DNA from: an uncultured Ruminococcus sp.
GTDB taxonomy: Bacteria > Bacillota > Clostridia > Oscillospirales > Acutalibacteraceae
Length of the DNA stretch: 10,378 bases
Reading direction: 5' to 3'
Assembly (NCBI GenBank): GCA_902766585.1
Contig: CACXDV010000191.1
Span: 1-10,378 of the forward strand
Part shown: positions 1-6,098 of the stretch, in pieces
Position numbering within the stretch: the stretch's first letter is position 1
Layout: each line of letters starts with the position of its first letter
Notes under the pieces: generated by a model
Seen by the model: the letters and a program-made list of their open reading frames with translations, nothing else
What the model was told of the DNA's origin: nothing
Database searches by the model: none
Translations under genes and position numbers: made by a program

Positions 1-1
1 C

Positions 2-244
2 CGTGAAAAGCTGATGCATGATGAAGCGTCCGCCCTTGGCAGTGCAAGACGAGAAGGTATAGAAAAAGGCCGTGCGGAAGGCCGTGCAGAAGGTCGTGCA
101 GAAGGCCGTGCGGAAGGCGAGGATGCAAAGGAAGCAGAAATTATCATCAGATTATTCAAAAAAGGAAAAGCTCCTGAACAGATCGCCGATGATTTAGATA
201 TATCTGTTGAAAAAGTGAACAATGTTATCAGCGGGATAAGTTGA
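2..244 (+). CDS. C-terminal end of an Rpn/PD-(D/E)XK nuclease-family transposase-like protein (5' truncated by window edge)
   Basis: The frame is open from base 2 (R-E-K-L before the first Met at base 14) and ends in TGA at 242-244, so this is the tail of a gene that begins left of the window; the Met at 14 is probably internal. The visible 80 residues hold a basic/acidic stretch, four GRAE tetrapeptide repeats (bases 68-115), and a closing segment (IIIRLFKKGKAPEQIADDL then DISVEKVNNVI) that looks like a small helix-turn-helix-type tail. This layout, a charged EGRAEG-type repeat followed by a 'few residues, then x-IAxxLxIS-x-E-x-V' ending, is what I know from the C-termini of Rpn-like recombination-promoting nucleases / PD-(D/E)XK nuclease family transposases. 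The nuclease domain itself lies outside the window, so the assignment rests on the tail alone. An unrelated protein with the same low-complexity tail is possible. Confidence 0.6.
   Translation, partial: REKLMHDEASALGSARREGIEKGRAEGRAEGRAEGRAEGEDAKEAEIIIRLFKKGKAPEQIADDLDISVEKVNNVISGIS
68..118 (+). repeat. 12-bp tandem coding repeat, four units (Gly-Arg-Ala-Glu)
   Basis: Four consecutive 12-base units (68-79, 80-91, 92-103, 104-115) follow GGYCGTGCRGAA, then a partial fifth GGC. Units 1 and 4 are identical; units 2 and 3 differ from them only at third codon positions. Each unit encodes GRAE, so gain or loss of a unit keeps the frame and changes only the length of a charged linker. Near identity at the DNA level points to recent slippage duplication. 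Confidence 0.9.
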
Positions 245-333
245 GAAGTAAGAAAAACAATAATCACAGGTGATAGACAGTTATGTATTATTGGTTTGTT
301 TAATGACTGGAAATCTGCACAGTGATCGGCTTA

Positions 334-362
334 TTGACACAGAGTTTATATTATGATATAGT
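334..362 (+). promoter_or_regulatory. sigma-A promoter for galE
   Basis: A TTGACA -35 hexamer at 334-339 is followed after 17 bases by TATAGT at 357-362, preceded by TG at 354-355 (extended -10). Predicted transcription start is near 369, giving a leader of about 50 bases. The galE ribosome binding site AAGGAAG lies at 406-412, 8 bases before the ATG at 421. Confidence 0.8.
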
Positions 363-420
363 TTATTTGGTATTTATTGTTTATGAATATCTGTACAAAC
401 CATGAAAGGAAGCATGATTT

Positions 421-1443
421 ATGAAAATACTTGTGACAGGCGGAGCAGGCTTTATCGGCTCACATACAGTAATTGAGCTTTTAAAGGCAGGACACGATGT
501 CGTTATTCTGGACAATCTTTCAAATTCCAGTAAAGCGGCTGTTAAAAGAGTTGAAGAAATAACGGGTAAGACTACTCCTTTTTATAAGGTTGATATAAGG
601 GACAGAAAGGGACTTGAAGATATATTTGCTGAGAATAAGTTCGATTGCTGTATACATTTTGCTGGACTTAAGGCTGTTGGCGAATCAGTTGCTTTCCCTT
701 GGGAGTATTATGACAATAACATAAACGGAACGCTTGTTCTGCTTGATGTACTCCGTAAAAATAATTGCAAGAATATCATTTTCAGTTCATCAGCAACAGT
801 TTACGGAACACCTGCCGTTATTCCGATAACAGAGGAGTGCCCCAAGGGGCAGTGCACAAATCCCTACGGACAAACCAAGTCAATGCTCGAGCAGATAATG
901 ACTGATATGCAGAAGGCAGATCCGGAATGGAATATCGTACTGCTCAGATACTTTAATCCGATAGGCGCTCACCCAAGCGGAAAAATAGGCGAATCCCCGA
1001 ACGGTATACCCAATAATCTTATGCCATATATAACACAGGTTGCTGTCGGCAAGCTTAAACAGCTCGGCGTATTCGGAAATGATTATGATACTCCTGACGG
1101 AACAGGCGTAAGGGATTATATCCATGTAGTAGACCTTGCGGACGGTCATGTAAAGGCGCTTAAGGCTATTGAGAACAAATGCGGTCTTGCTGTTTATAAC
1201 CTCGGCACAGGTCATGGTTACTCTGTTCTTGATATTGTTAAAGCGTTTGAGGAGGCAAACGGCATAGAAGTACCCTATGTTATAAAGCCGAGACGCCCCG
1301 GAGATATAGCTTCATGCTATTCAGATCCCTCAAAGGCTGAAAGGGAGCTTGGCTGGAAGGCACAGTATGATATTGTAGATATGTGCCGTGATGCATGGAG
1401 ATGGCAGAAGAATAACCCTAACGGCTTTGATGATGCAGACTGA
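421..1443 (+). CDS. galE: UDP-glucose 4-epimerase GalE
   Basis: This cytoplasmic enzyme interconverts UDP-glucose and UDP-galactose using tightly bound NAD, linking galactose use to cell-surface sugar synthesis. The 340-residue protein has the usual length for the extended short-chain dehydrogenase fold. Residues 7-13 carry the GGAGFIG NAD-binding loop. The catalytic set is complete at the positions known for the E. coli enzyme: Ser124 (in SSSATVYG), Tyr149 and Lys153 (YxxxK in NPYGQTK). The C-terminal substrate-binding motif RRPGD ends with Arg292 and Asp295. The start is the ATG at 421 behind AAGGAAG. It has its own promoter (334-362) and a strong terminator (1475-1516), and no other Leloir gene is adjacent, so it appears monocistronic. 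The stop is TGA, which matters for interpreting UGA codons in the next gene. Confidence 0.97.
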   Translation: MKILVTGGAGFIGSHTVIELLKAGHDVVILDNLSNSSKAAVKRVEEITGKTTPFYKVDIRDRKGLEDIFAENKFDCCIHFAGLKAVGESVAFPWEYYDNNINGTLVLLDVLRKNNCKNIIFSSSATVYGTPAVIPITEECPKGQCTNPYGQTKSMLEQIMTDMQKADPEWNIVLLRYFNPIGAHPSGKIGESPNGIPNNLMPYITQVAVGKLKQLGVFGNDYDTPDGTGVRDYIHVVDLADGHVKALKAIENKCGLAVYNLGTGHGYSVLDIVKAFEEANGIEVPYVIKPRRPGDIASCYSDPSKAERELGWKAQYDIVDMCRDAWRWQKNNPNGFDDAD

Positions 1444-1474
1444 TCGGTCTTGATAAAGTGATATTATAAATACT

Positions 1475-1516
1475 CCCCCCGGAATCATTTTTGATCAATG
1501 GTTCCGGGGGGTTTTT
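1475..1516 (+). terminator. Intrinsic terminator of galE
   Basis: A 15-bp stem pairs 1475-1489 (CCCCCCGGAATCATT) with 1497-1511 through one T-G wobble, around a 7-base loop TTTGATC, followed by a run of five T (1512-1516). It begins 31 bases after the galE stop and insulates the downstream sensor gene, which has its own promoter. Confidence 0.93.
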
Positions 1517-1549
1517 CTCTCATATTTTTCTAAATAAAAAATATTTTTA

Positions 1550-1578
1550 TTGAAAAACTATGGTAATTGTGGTATAAT
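1550..1578 (+). promoter_or_regulatory. Strong sigma-A promoter for the GGDEF sensor gene
   Basis: TTGAAA at 1550-1555, a 17-base spacer, and TATAAT at 1573-1578 with TG at 1570-1571 (extended -10) make a near-consensus promoter in an AT-rich tract. Predicted start of transcription is near 1585, leaving a leader of about 60 bases. Confidence 0.85.
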
Positions 1579-1607
1579 AATATAAATATTAACAACTTAG
1601 TACAATA

Positions 1608-1626
1608 ATTAGCAAATTTTGCTAAT
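1608..1626 (+). promoter_or_regulatory. Perfect 19-bp inverted repeat in the sensor gene leader (possible operator or leader hairpin)
   Basis: ATTAGCAAATTTTGCTAAT reads as two perfect 9-base arms around a single T. It lies about 24-42 bases after the predicted transcription start and 8 bases before the ribosome binding site (AGGAGTG, 1635-1641). A dyad with a one-base centre is better suited to binding a dimeric protein than to forming an RNA hairpin, which would lose several inner pairs. No T-tract follows, so it is not a terminator. The regulator is not identifiable from the sequence. Confidence 0.55.
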
Positions 1627-1867
1627 GTTCTTTTAGGAGTGAATTATGAAAATGAAAAGAGCAAAAATAAAACGGATGTCTGTTTTTTTGCTGATAACAA
1701 TGATTTTTATGATTTTATCTGTACCGTTTGCAGCAAACGCGCAAAAGGACGCTAAAAAGGTTGTTCGTGTTGGCTGGCATGAGCCGCCGTACTTCATTAC
1801 GGATGAAAACGGCAGACAATCCGGTTATTCATATGAATATCAGCGCAAGCTTGCGGCATATACAGGC

Positions 1868-1870
1868 TGA
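1868..1870 (+). other. In-frame UGA at codon 75 of the sensor gene, at an expected Trp position
   Basis: The local translation is AAYTG-stop-EYEYVEGSWAEL. In related double-SBP GGDEF proteins as I recall them, this segment reads YTGW(E/K)YEYV, so the UGA most likely replaces a UGG Trp codon by one G-to-A change. The codon is read in the same frame as the signal peptide before it and the SBP domain after it. Confidence 0.8.
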
Positions 1871-2905
1871 GAATATGAATATGTTGAAGGCTCATGGGCG
1901 GAGCTTATGGTCAAGCTGAAAAACGGCGAAATAGACCTTATGAGCGATATATCATATACCGAGGAACGAACAAAATATATGCTTTTTCCCTCTATACCGA
2001 TGGGAACAGAAGCGTATTATGTCTTTGTTGCGCCGGACAATAAGGAGATAACCGCTGATGATATTTCGTCCTTGAACGGAAAGCGCATAGGTGTCGCAAA
2101 GGGCAGTATACAGAAGGAATTTTTTGTTAAATGGACAGAGCAGCGCGGAATAAATACAAACCTTATCGAGCTGAGCTGCCATGATGAGGAATTTCCGAAA
2201 ATGCTCGGGAAGGAGCTGGATGCATTTATCACTATGGATGTTTACAGCTCTCCTGAATCCGCAGTGCCGGTATACAAGATAGGTTCGTCCGACTTCTATT
2301 TTGCGGTAAATAAGGACCGTCCGGATATTCTCGATGAGCTTGACGCGGCTCTTAATAAAATTCAGGATGAAAATAAGTATTATGACCAGCAGCTCCATGA
2401 TAAGTACCTTAAAAATACTGAGACGAACAAGTATCTGAGTACTCCGGAGAAGGAATGGCTTACAAAGCACGGCAAAATAAAAGTAGGCTATCAGGACAAT
2501 TACCTTGCGTTCTGTGCAAAGGATCCGTCTACGGGTGAGTTGACGGGCGCACTTAAGGATTATCTGGAATATGCTTCAACAGCCTTTGAAAATGCCGACA
2601 TAAGCTTTGAGCCTGTATGCTATACGACTGTATCAGATGCTCTTGAAGCTTTGAAGAAGGGAGAAATAGACTGTGTTTTTCCCGCAAATCTGACGAGCTA
2701 TGATGCGGAGAAGCTTGGCTTGATGATGACTCCGGCGCTGATGTATACAGAAATGGATGCTGTGGTTCGCGCATCCGAGCAAAAGGAATTTTTACAGAAG
2801 GAAAAAATCATTGTTGCCGTTAATGAAGGAAATCCTAATTATGATCTGTTCCTCGCCGAGCATTTTCCGAAATGGCAGACAAAATACTATAAGGATACTC
2901 CGGCA

Positions 2906-2908
2906 TGA
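2906..2908 (+). other. In-frame UGA at codon 421 of the sensor gene, inside the second solute-binding domain
   Basis: The local translation is YYKDTPA-stop-LDGIAAKEADCVIISNYRY. The sequence on both sides is continuous with the second SBP_bac_3-like domain. The ancestral residue could be Cys (UGC/UGU) or Trp (UGG), each one substitution away; my recollection of relatives slightly favours Cys here, without certainty. Confidence 0.75.
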
Positions 2909-3807
2909 CTTGACGGTATAGCCGCAAAAGAAGCCGATTGTGTTATTATCAGTAACTACCGTTACAATAATATTTCAAAGCAGTGCGAAAAGCTTCATCT
3001 TACAACGGTATATACCGGAGTGGATATGGATTACTACTTTGCCGTATGCGAAGGAAATACGGAGCTTTATTCCATACTTGCAAGAGTCACAAATGTTGTT
3101 CCCGTTGCAACGATAAATACCGCATTGACCTATTATTCCACTGAGGATATAAAGACGAGCTTTTTCGACCTGATAATGGACAATCTTCTGATAATCATAG
3201 CTGTATTTGTCATTGTACTTCTTATAATACTTATTCTCCTGCTTCTCAATATTCGGGTACAAAAAAAGGTAGTTGCAGAGGAGCATCTTGTTAAGGCGCT
3301 GAATAAAAAGGCTTATGTTGACGCGCTTACTTCAGTCCGGAACAAGGGAGCCTTTACGGATTATCTTGATAAGCTTCAGGAGCGAATTGATAACGGTGAG
3401 CAGATGGAGCTTGCCATAGGAATATTTGACTGCAACAATCTAAAAACAATAAATGACCAGTACGGACATGATAAGGGAGATATCTATTTAAAAACAGCCT
3501 GCCAGCTGATTTGTAAGATATTCGACCAAAGTCCTGTTTTCAGGATCGGAGGAGATGAGTTTGCGGTAATTCTGCAAAACGGTGATTTTGATAACAGGGG
3601 AGAGCTTGTCGAGCAGTTTGAGCAAGGACGAAGGATGACAAACAGCTCTGCCGTCAATAAATGGGAGGAAATACATATTGCTCTCGGTATAGCAGAATTT
3701 GACCTTCAGAATGACGGAACATTAAGCGATACAGTCCGCAGAGCAGACAGAGTAATGTACGAAAACAAGCGTTTATCCAAAAAACAAAGCAATAAAGAAT
3801 AAAAAAT

Positions 3808-3847
3808 AACAGGCAAGGCAGTTGGTTTAAGCTGCCTTGCCTGTTTT
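3808..3847. terminator. Bidirectional intrinsic terminator between the sensor gene and ktrA
   Basis: A perfect 14-bp stem pairs AACAGGCAAGGCAG (3808-3821) with 3832-3845 around a 10-base loop. On the plus strand it is followed by TTTT (3844-3847) and terminates the sensor transcript. On the minus strand the sequence after the stem reads T-rich (complement of AAAAAAT at 3801-3807), so it can also stop the convergent ktrBA transcript. Confidence 0.9.
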
Positions 3848-3915
3848 AGTTGTACTGTTGGTTTTGAGGGAATATCAATAAAGCTGTCTCTGAAATGTTA
3901 ATTCCGCGGGATGAA

Positions 3916-4563
3916 TTATTTAAGCTTGCGGAGCTTTGATGTATCCGCAATTACAATAAGGCGCATTGATTTTTTGAGGGGCGTTTCAGGATCTATATTT
4001 ACGCTTGCCTTGCCGTTCTCAATAATTGAAACGATGTTTATGGAATATTTTTTTCTGAGGTCAAGTTCAAGCAGGCTTTTGTTTTCCCATTCAGGTCTTA
4101 CTTCAAGCTCGACCATAGAAACGTCATTGGTTATTTCGAGAATATCTACAAAGCCGGAGCTGAGGAGATTTTTAGCAAGTCTGATACCTGATTCCTGCTC
4201 AGGAAATATGACCTTGTCCGCGCCGACCTTGCTGAGAATTTTGCTGTTCATTTCACTTGAACATTTTGATATTACCGTTTTTACACCCATTTCCTTGCAA
4301 AGCAAGGTTGACATTACACTTGCTTCAAGGTCGGTAGCCATAGAAATAATTACGACATCTATATTAGATATATCAAGCTGTTTCAAAACCTCCGGGTCTG
4401 TAACATCGGCGCATTTGCAGTATGGAATCTCTGTTATAGCGTTATTGACTCTTTCTTCGTCAATATCAACAGCGAGTACCTCAGCGCCGTTATTTGCAAG
4501 TTCCTTTGCAACTGCTGTGCCGTATCTGCCGAGACCGAAAACGGCATAGGTCTTATTTGCCAT
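3916..4563 (-). CDS. ktrA: Ktr potassium uptake regulatory subunit KtrA (TrkA-N/RCK protein)
   Basis: This cytoplasmic subunit forms an octameric ring under the KtrB channel dimer and gates K+ uptake in response to nucleotides (ATP/ADP, NADH in the family) and often cyclic-di-AMP. The 215 residues match the usual single-RCK length of KtrA, about half the size of the two-RCK TrkA of Proteobacteria. Residues 7-15 hold the Rossmann loop GxGxxG (Gly10, Gly12, Gly15 in FGLGRYG) and Asp33 (LAVDID) caps the second strand where the ribose is bound. Residues 134-215 form the RCK_C domain, the place where KtrA proteins bind cyclic-di-AMP. The ATG at 4563-4561 follows AAGGAGGA, 17 bases behind the ktrB stop, so the two are co-transcribed and probably translationally linked. 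Confidence 0.93.
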   Translation of the reverse strand: MANKTYAVFGLGRYGTAVAKELANNGAEVLAVDIDEERVNNAITEIPYCKCADVTDPEVLKQLDISNIDVVIISMATDLEASVMSTLLCKEMGVKTVISKCSSEMNSKILSKVGADKVIFPEQESGIRLAKNLLSSGFVDILEITNDVSMVELEVRPEWENKSLLELDLRKKYSINIVSIIENGKASVNIDPETPLKKSMRLIVIADTSKLRKLK

Positions 4564-4580
4564 GTTTTATTCCTCCTTAA

Positions 4581-5945
4581 TTATCCTATACTAATATTTT
4601 CAACAGGGTCCTTTATAATATTATTTTTGCTTTTCTTAACATTGAATGCAACAAGAAGAGAGATAGGACCGACTCTGCCAAGATACATCGTTACGATTAT
4701 AATTATTTTTCCCCATAAATTAAGGGTGGGGGTAAGGTCTCTTGTAAGTCCGACAGTCGCCGTTGCGCTTACCGTTTCATATGCAATATCTATCACATCG
4801 GCATCGGTCACGCTTGAAAGCAGTATTGTTGAAATAAACATTATCATAAATGAAACCGTCACAACAGCAACAGCCTTACTTACAGCCTGTCTTGAGATTC
4901 TTCTGCGGAAAAGTGAAAGGTCCTCCTTGTTTCTTATAGCCGCTAAAGCAGAGAACAGCAGAACAGCCATTGTCACGGTTTTTACACCGCCTGCTGTACC
5001 TACGGGTGAGCCGCCTATAAACATAAGGAACAGAGAAAAGACTGCCGAGGTATTTGTAAGATTCTGCTGCGGAACAGAAGCAAAGCCGGCAGTCCTTGTT
5101 GTCATGGACTGGAAAAAGGAGACCTGCAGCTTATCGAAAAGCGACATATTACCTATTGTAAGCGGATTATTGTATTCAAAAATAAAAAAGCCCGCTGTTC
5201 CGAGAATAAGCAATACTGCCGTAGAGCTGAGAGCAAGCTTGCTGTGAAGCGATAATGATGAAAAGCACCTGAATTTCTTATCGGGAAAATCCTTTGATAC
5301 CCTTATCACATCCCACCATACAACATAACCTATTCCGCCGAGAATAACCATAAGGCTTGTAGTGAGGTTTACCGAAGGATTAAGAGCATAGGGGCAAAGA
5401 CTGTTTTCTGACATGATATCTATTCCGGCGTTGCAGAATGCGGAAATGGCGTTGAATACCGATATCCAGATACCTCTCAGTCCGTATTCGGGTATAAAGA
5501 CTGTCATATAGAGAAGAGTGCCTGCGCCCTCTACTATAAATGTGCCTATGAGAACCTTTTTGATAAAAACGATAATGCCTGAAAGGGTATTCAGGTTAAA
5601 AGCGTCCTGCAAGAGTATCCTGTCCTTTAAACCGAATCTGCGGTTAAAGCTGATAAGAATACCTGACATTATAGTAATTATCCCCAGTCCGCCTATCTGT
5701 ATCATAATAAGAATGATTATCTGCCCGAAAATGCTCCATGTGCTGAAGGTCGGCAGGGTAACAAGACCTGTTACGCATATAGAGGTCGTTGCAGTGAAAA
5801 GAGCGTCTATATAGGGGACAGGCTTACCGTCTGCTGTACTGAACGGAAGCGAAAGCAATACACTGCCTATCAGGACCGCGAACAAAAAGCTGAGCATTAT
5901 CATTTGCGTAGTGGAGATATAGAATTTTGACTTTTTCAATTTCAT
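4581..5945 (-). CDS. ktrB: Ktr potassium uptake channel-transporter subunit KtrB (TrkH/HKT superfamily)
   Basis: This integral membrane protein is the ion-conducting subunit of the KtrAB system, which imports K+ and in many species depends on Na+. The 454 residues fit KtrB length and show the four M1-P-M2 repeats of the superfamily. The selectivity-filter glycines can be placed at Gly60 (CVTGL), Gly174 (CNAGID), Gly287 (RTAGF) and Gly399 (TVGLT). Between the third and fourth pore segments lies the glycine-rich gating segment GGSPVGTAGGVKT (311-323), and GRVGPIS (423-429) is typical of the family C-terminus. It is the first gene of the ktrB-ktrA operon, with a promoter at 5975-6003. The annotated ATG (5945-5943) directly abuts its Shine-Dalgarno sequence; the TTG two codons further (5939-5937) has better spacing and may be the true start. 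Confidence 0.95.
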   Translation of the reverse strand: MKLKKSKFYISTTQMIMLSFLFAVLIGSVLLSLPFSTADGKPVPYIDALFTATTSICVTGLVTLPTFSTWSIFGQIIILIMIQIGGLGIITIMSGILISFNRRFGLKDRILLQDAFNLNTLSGIIVFIKKVLIGTFIVEGAGTLLYMTVFIPEYGLRGIWISVFNAISAFCNAGIDIMSENSLCPYALNPSVNLTTSLMVILGGIGYVVWWDVIRVSKDFPDKKFRCFSSLSLHSKLALSSTAVLLILGTAGFFIFEYNNPLTIGNMSLFDKLQVSFFQSMTTRTAGFASVPQQNLTNTSAVFSLFLMFIGGSPVGTAGGVKTVTMAVLLFSALAAIRNKEDLSLFRRRISRQAVSKAVAVVTVSFMIMFISTILLSSVTDADVIDIAYETVSATATVGLTRDLTPTLNLWGKIIIIVTMYLGRVGPISLLVAFNVKKSKNNIIKDPVENISIG

Positions 5946-5951
5946 CCTCCT
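5946..5951 (-). promoter_or_regulatory. ktrB ribosome binding site with zero spacing to ATG
   Basis: On the minus strand AGGAGG runs straight into ATG (AGGAGGATGAAATTG). Normal spacing is about 5-9 bases, whereas the in-frame TTG at 5939-5937 lies 6 bases from the AGGAGG. No in-frame start exists upstream before a TAA. The choice between ATG and TTG alters the product by two residues. Confidence 0.7.
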
Positions 5952-5974
5952 GTCATTATACGATTTGCTTTACT

Positions 5975-6003
5975 ATTATAGCATCAATTATTATATTATT
6001 CAA
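5975..6003 (-). promoter_or_regulatory. sigma-A promoter for ktrB-ktrA
   Basis: Read on the minus strand, TTGAAT (6003-5998), a 17-base spacer and TATAAT (5980-5975), with TG of an extended -10 just upstream, form a near-consensus promoter. The predicted start is near 5969, leaving a leader of only about 24 bases. That leaves no room for a cyclic-di-AMP (ydaO) riboswitch, which precedes some ktr genes elsewhere. Confidence 0.8.
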
Positions 6004-6041
6004 TAAATCATGCAAATTTGAGAATGAGTTTTTACTATAAA

Positions 6042-6085
6042 GCAAAAAATCGGAAATCGAACTGTAAAAGTACGGTTTCCGATTT
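6042..6085 (-). terminator. Intrinsic terminator of fbp
   Basis: Bases 6047-6063 pair with 6069-6085 in a stem of about 17 bp with one A-A mismatch and one wobble, around the loop GTAAA. The outer ten pairs (AAATCGGAAA with TTTCCGATTT) are perfect. On the minus strand the stem is followed by six T (complement of 6044-6049). It starts 14 bases after the fbp stop and lies upstream of the ktrB promoter, separating the two same-strand units. Confidence 0.88.
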
Positions 6086-6098
6086 AGTTCAAAGTTAT

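Larger units (their letters stand above)
1646..3802 (+). pseudogene. Membrane GGDEF (diguanylate cyclase-type) sensor with two solute-binding domains, interrupted by two in-frame UGA codons
   Basis: One frame of 718 codons plus TAA runs from the ATG at 1646 (behind AGGAGTG), with UGA at codons 75 and 421 and no frameshift. Read through, it encodes a signal peptide (1-32, hydrophobic core then AANA-Q), a first SBP_bac_3-like periplasmic-type domain (about 39-265, starting VRVGWHEPPYF), a second (about 277-505, starting KIKVGYQDNYLAF), a transmembrane helix (about 514-536), a short coiled linker, and a GGDEF domain (about 550-710). That domain has FDCNNLK, IND and GHDKGD and an intact GGDEF at 635-639, so the C-terminal module looks catalytically competent for making cyclic-di-GMP. 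The RxxD product-inhibition site is absent at its usual place. The likely role is sensing an extracellular amino acid or similar ligand. As it stands, translation would give fragments: codons 1-74, a possible restart at ATG 1907 (88-420), and a possible GTG start at 3020 carrying the membrane helix and GGDEF. Conserved sequence throughout suggests recent inactivation or UGA read-through. Confidence 0.85.

Noticed and set aside
255..297. AT-rich inverted repeat CAATAAT...ATTATTG after the nuclease-like gene
   Set aside because: The arms are short and AT-rich, bulged, and separated by about 22 bases with no clean T-tract, so I do not call it a terminator.
880..1215. Long antisense open frame within galE
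   Set aside because: It is a shadow of galE codon structure, has no ribosome binding site and no recognisable domain.
1868..1906. UGA at codon 75 as a selenocysteine codon, with a small hairpin at 1887-1906
   Set aside because: The stem has only about six pairs with a bulge and its loop (ATGGGCG) lacks the GGU-type bacterial SECIS apex. The family position is expected to be Trp, not Cys, and no selenoprotein of this type is known to me.
2906..2920. UGA at codon 421 as selenocysteine
   Set aside because: Only a three-pair CGG/CCG hairpin follows, too small and too close for a SECIS element.
3911..4549. 212-codon plus-strand open frame opposite ktrA
   Set aside because: Almost exactly antisense to ktrA, with Ser/Leu/Ile-rich low-complexity composition typical of a shadow frame.
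4627..5247. 206-codon plus-strand open frame opposite ktrB
   Set aside because: Complement of transmembrane coding sequence; no start signals and no family resemblance.
5955..5983. Second TATAAT-like hexamer (minus strand 5960-5955) as a ktrB promoter
   Set aside because: It has no acceptable -35 at 16-18 bases and would start the transcript at or after the ribosome binding site. The promoter at 5975-6003 is much better.
5946..6041. Cyclic-di-AMP (ydaO) riboswitch upstream of ktrB
   Set aside because: The predicted leader is only about 24 bases and contains no structured aptamer.
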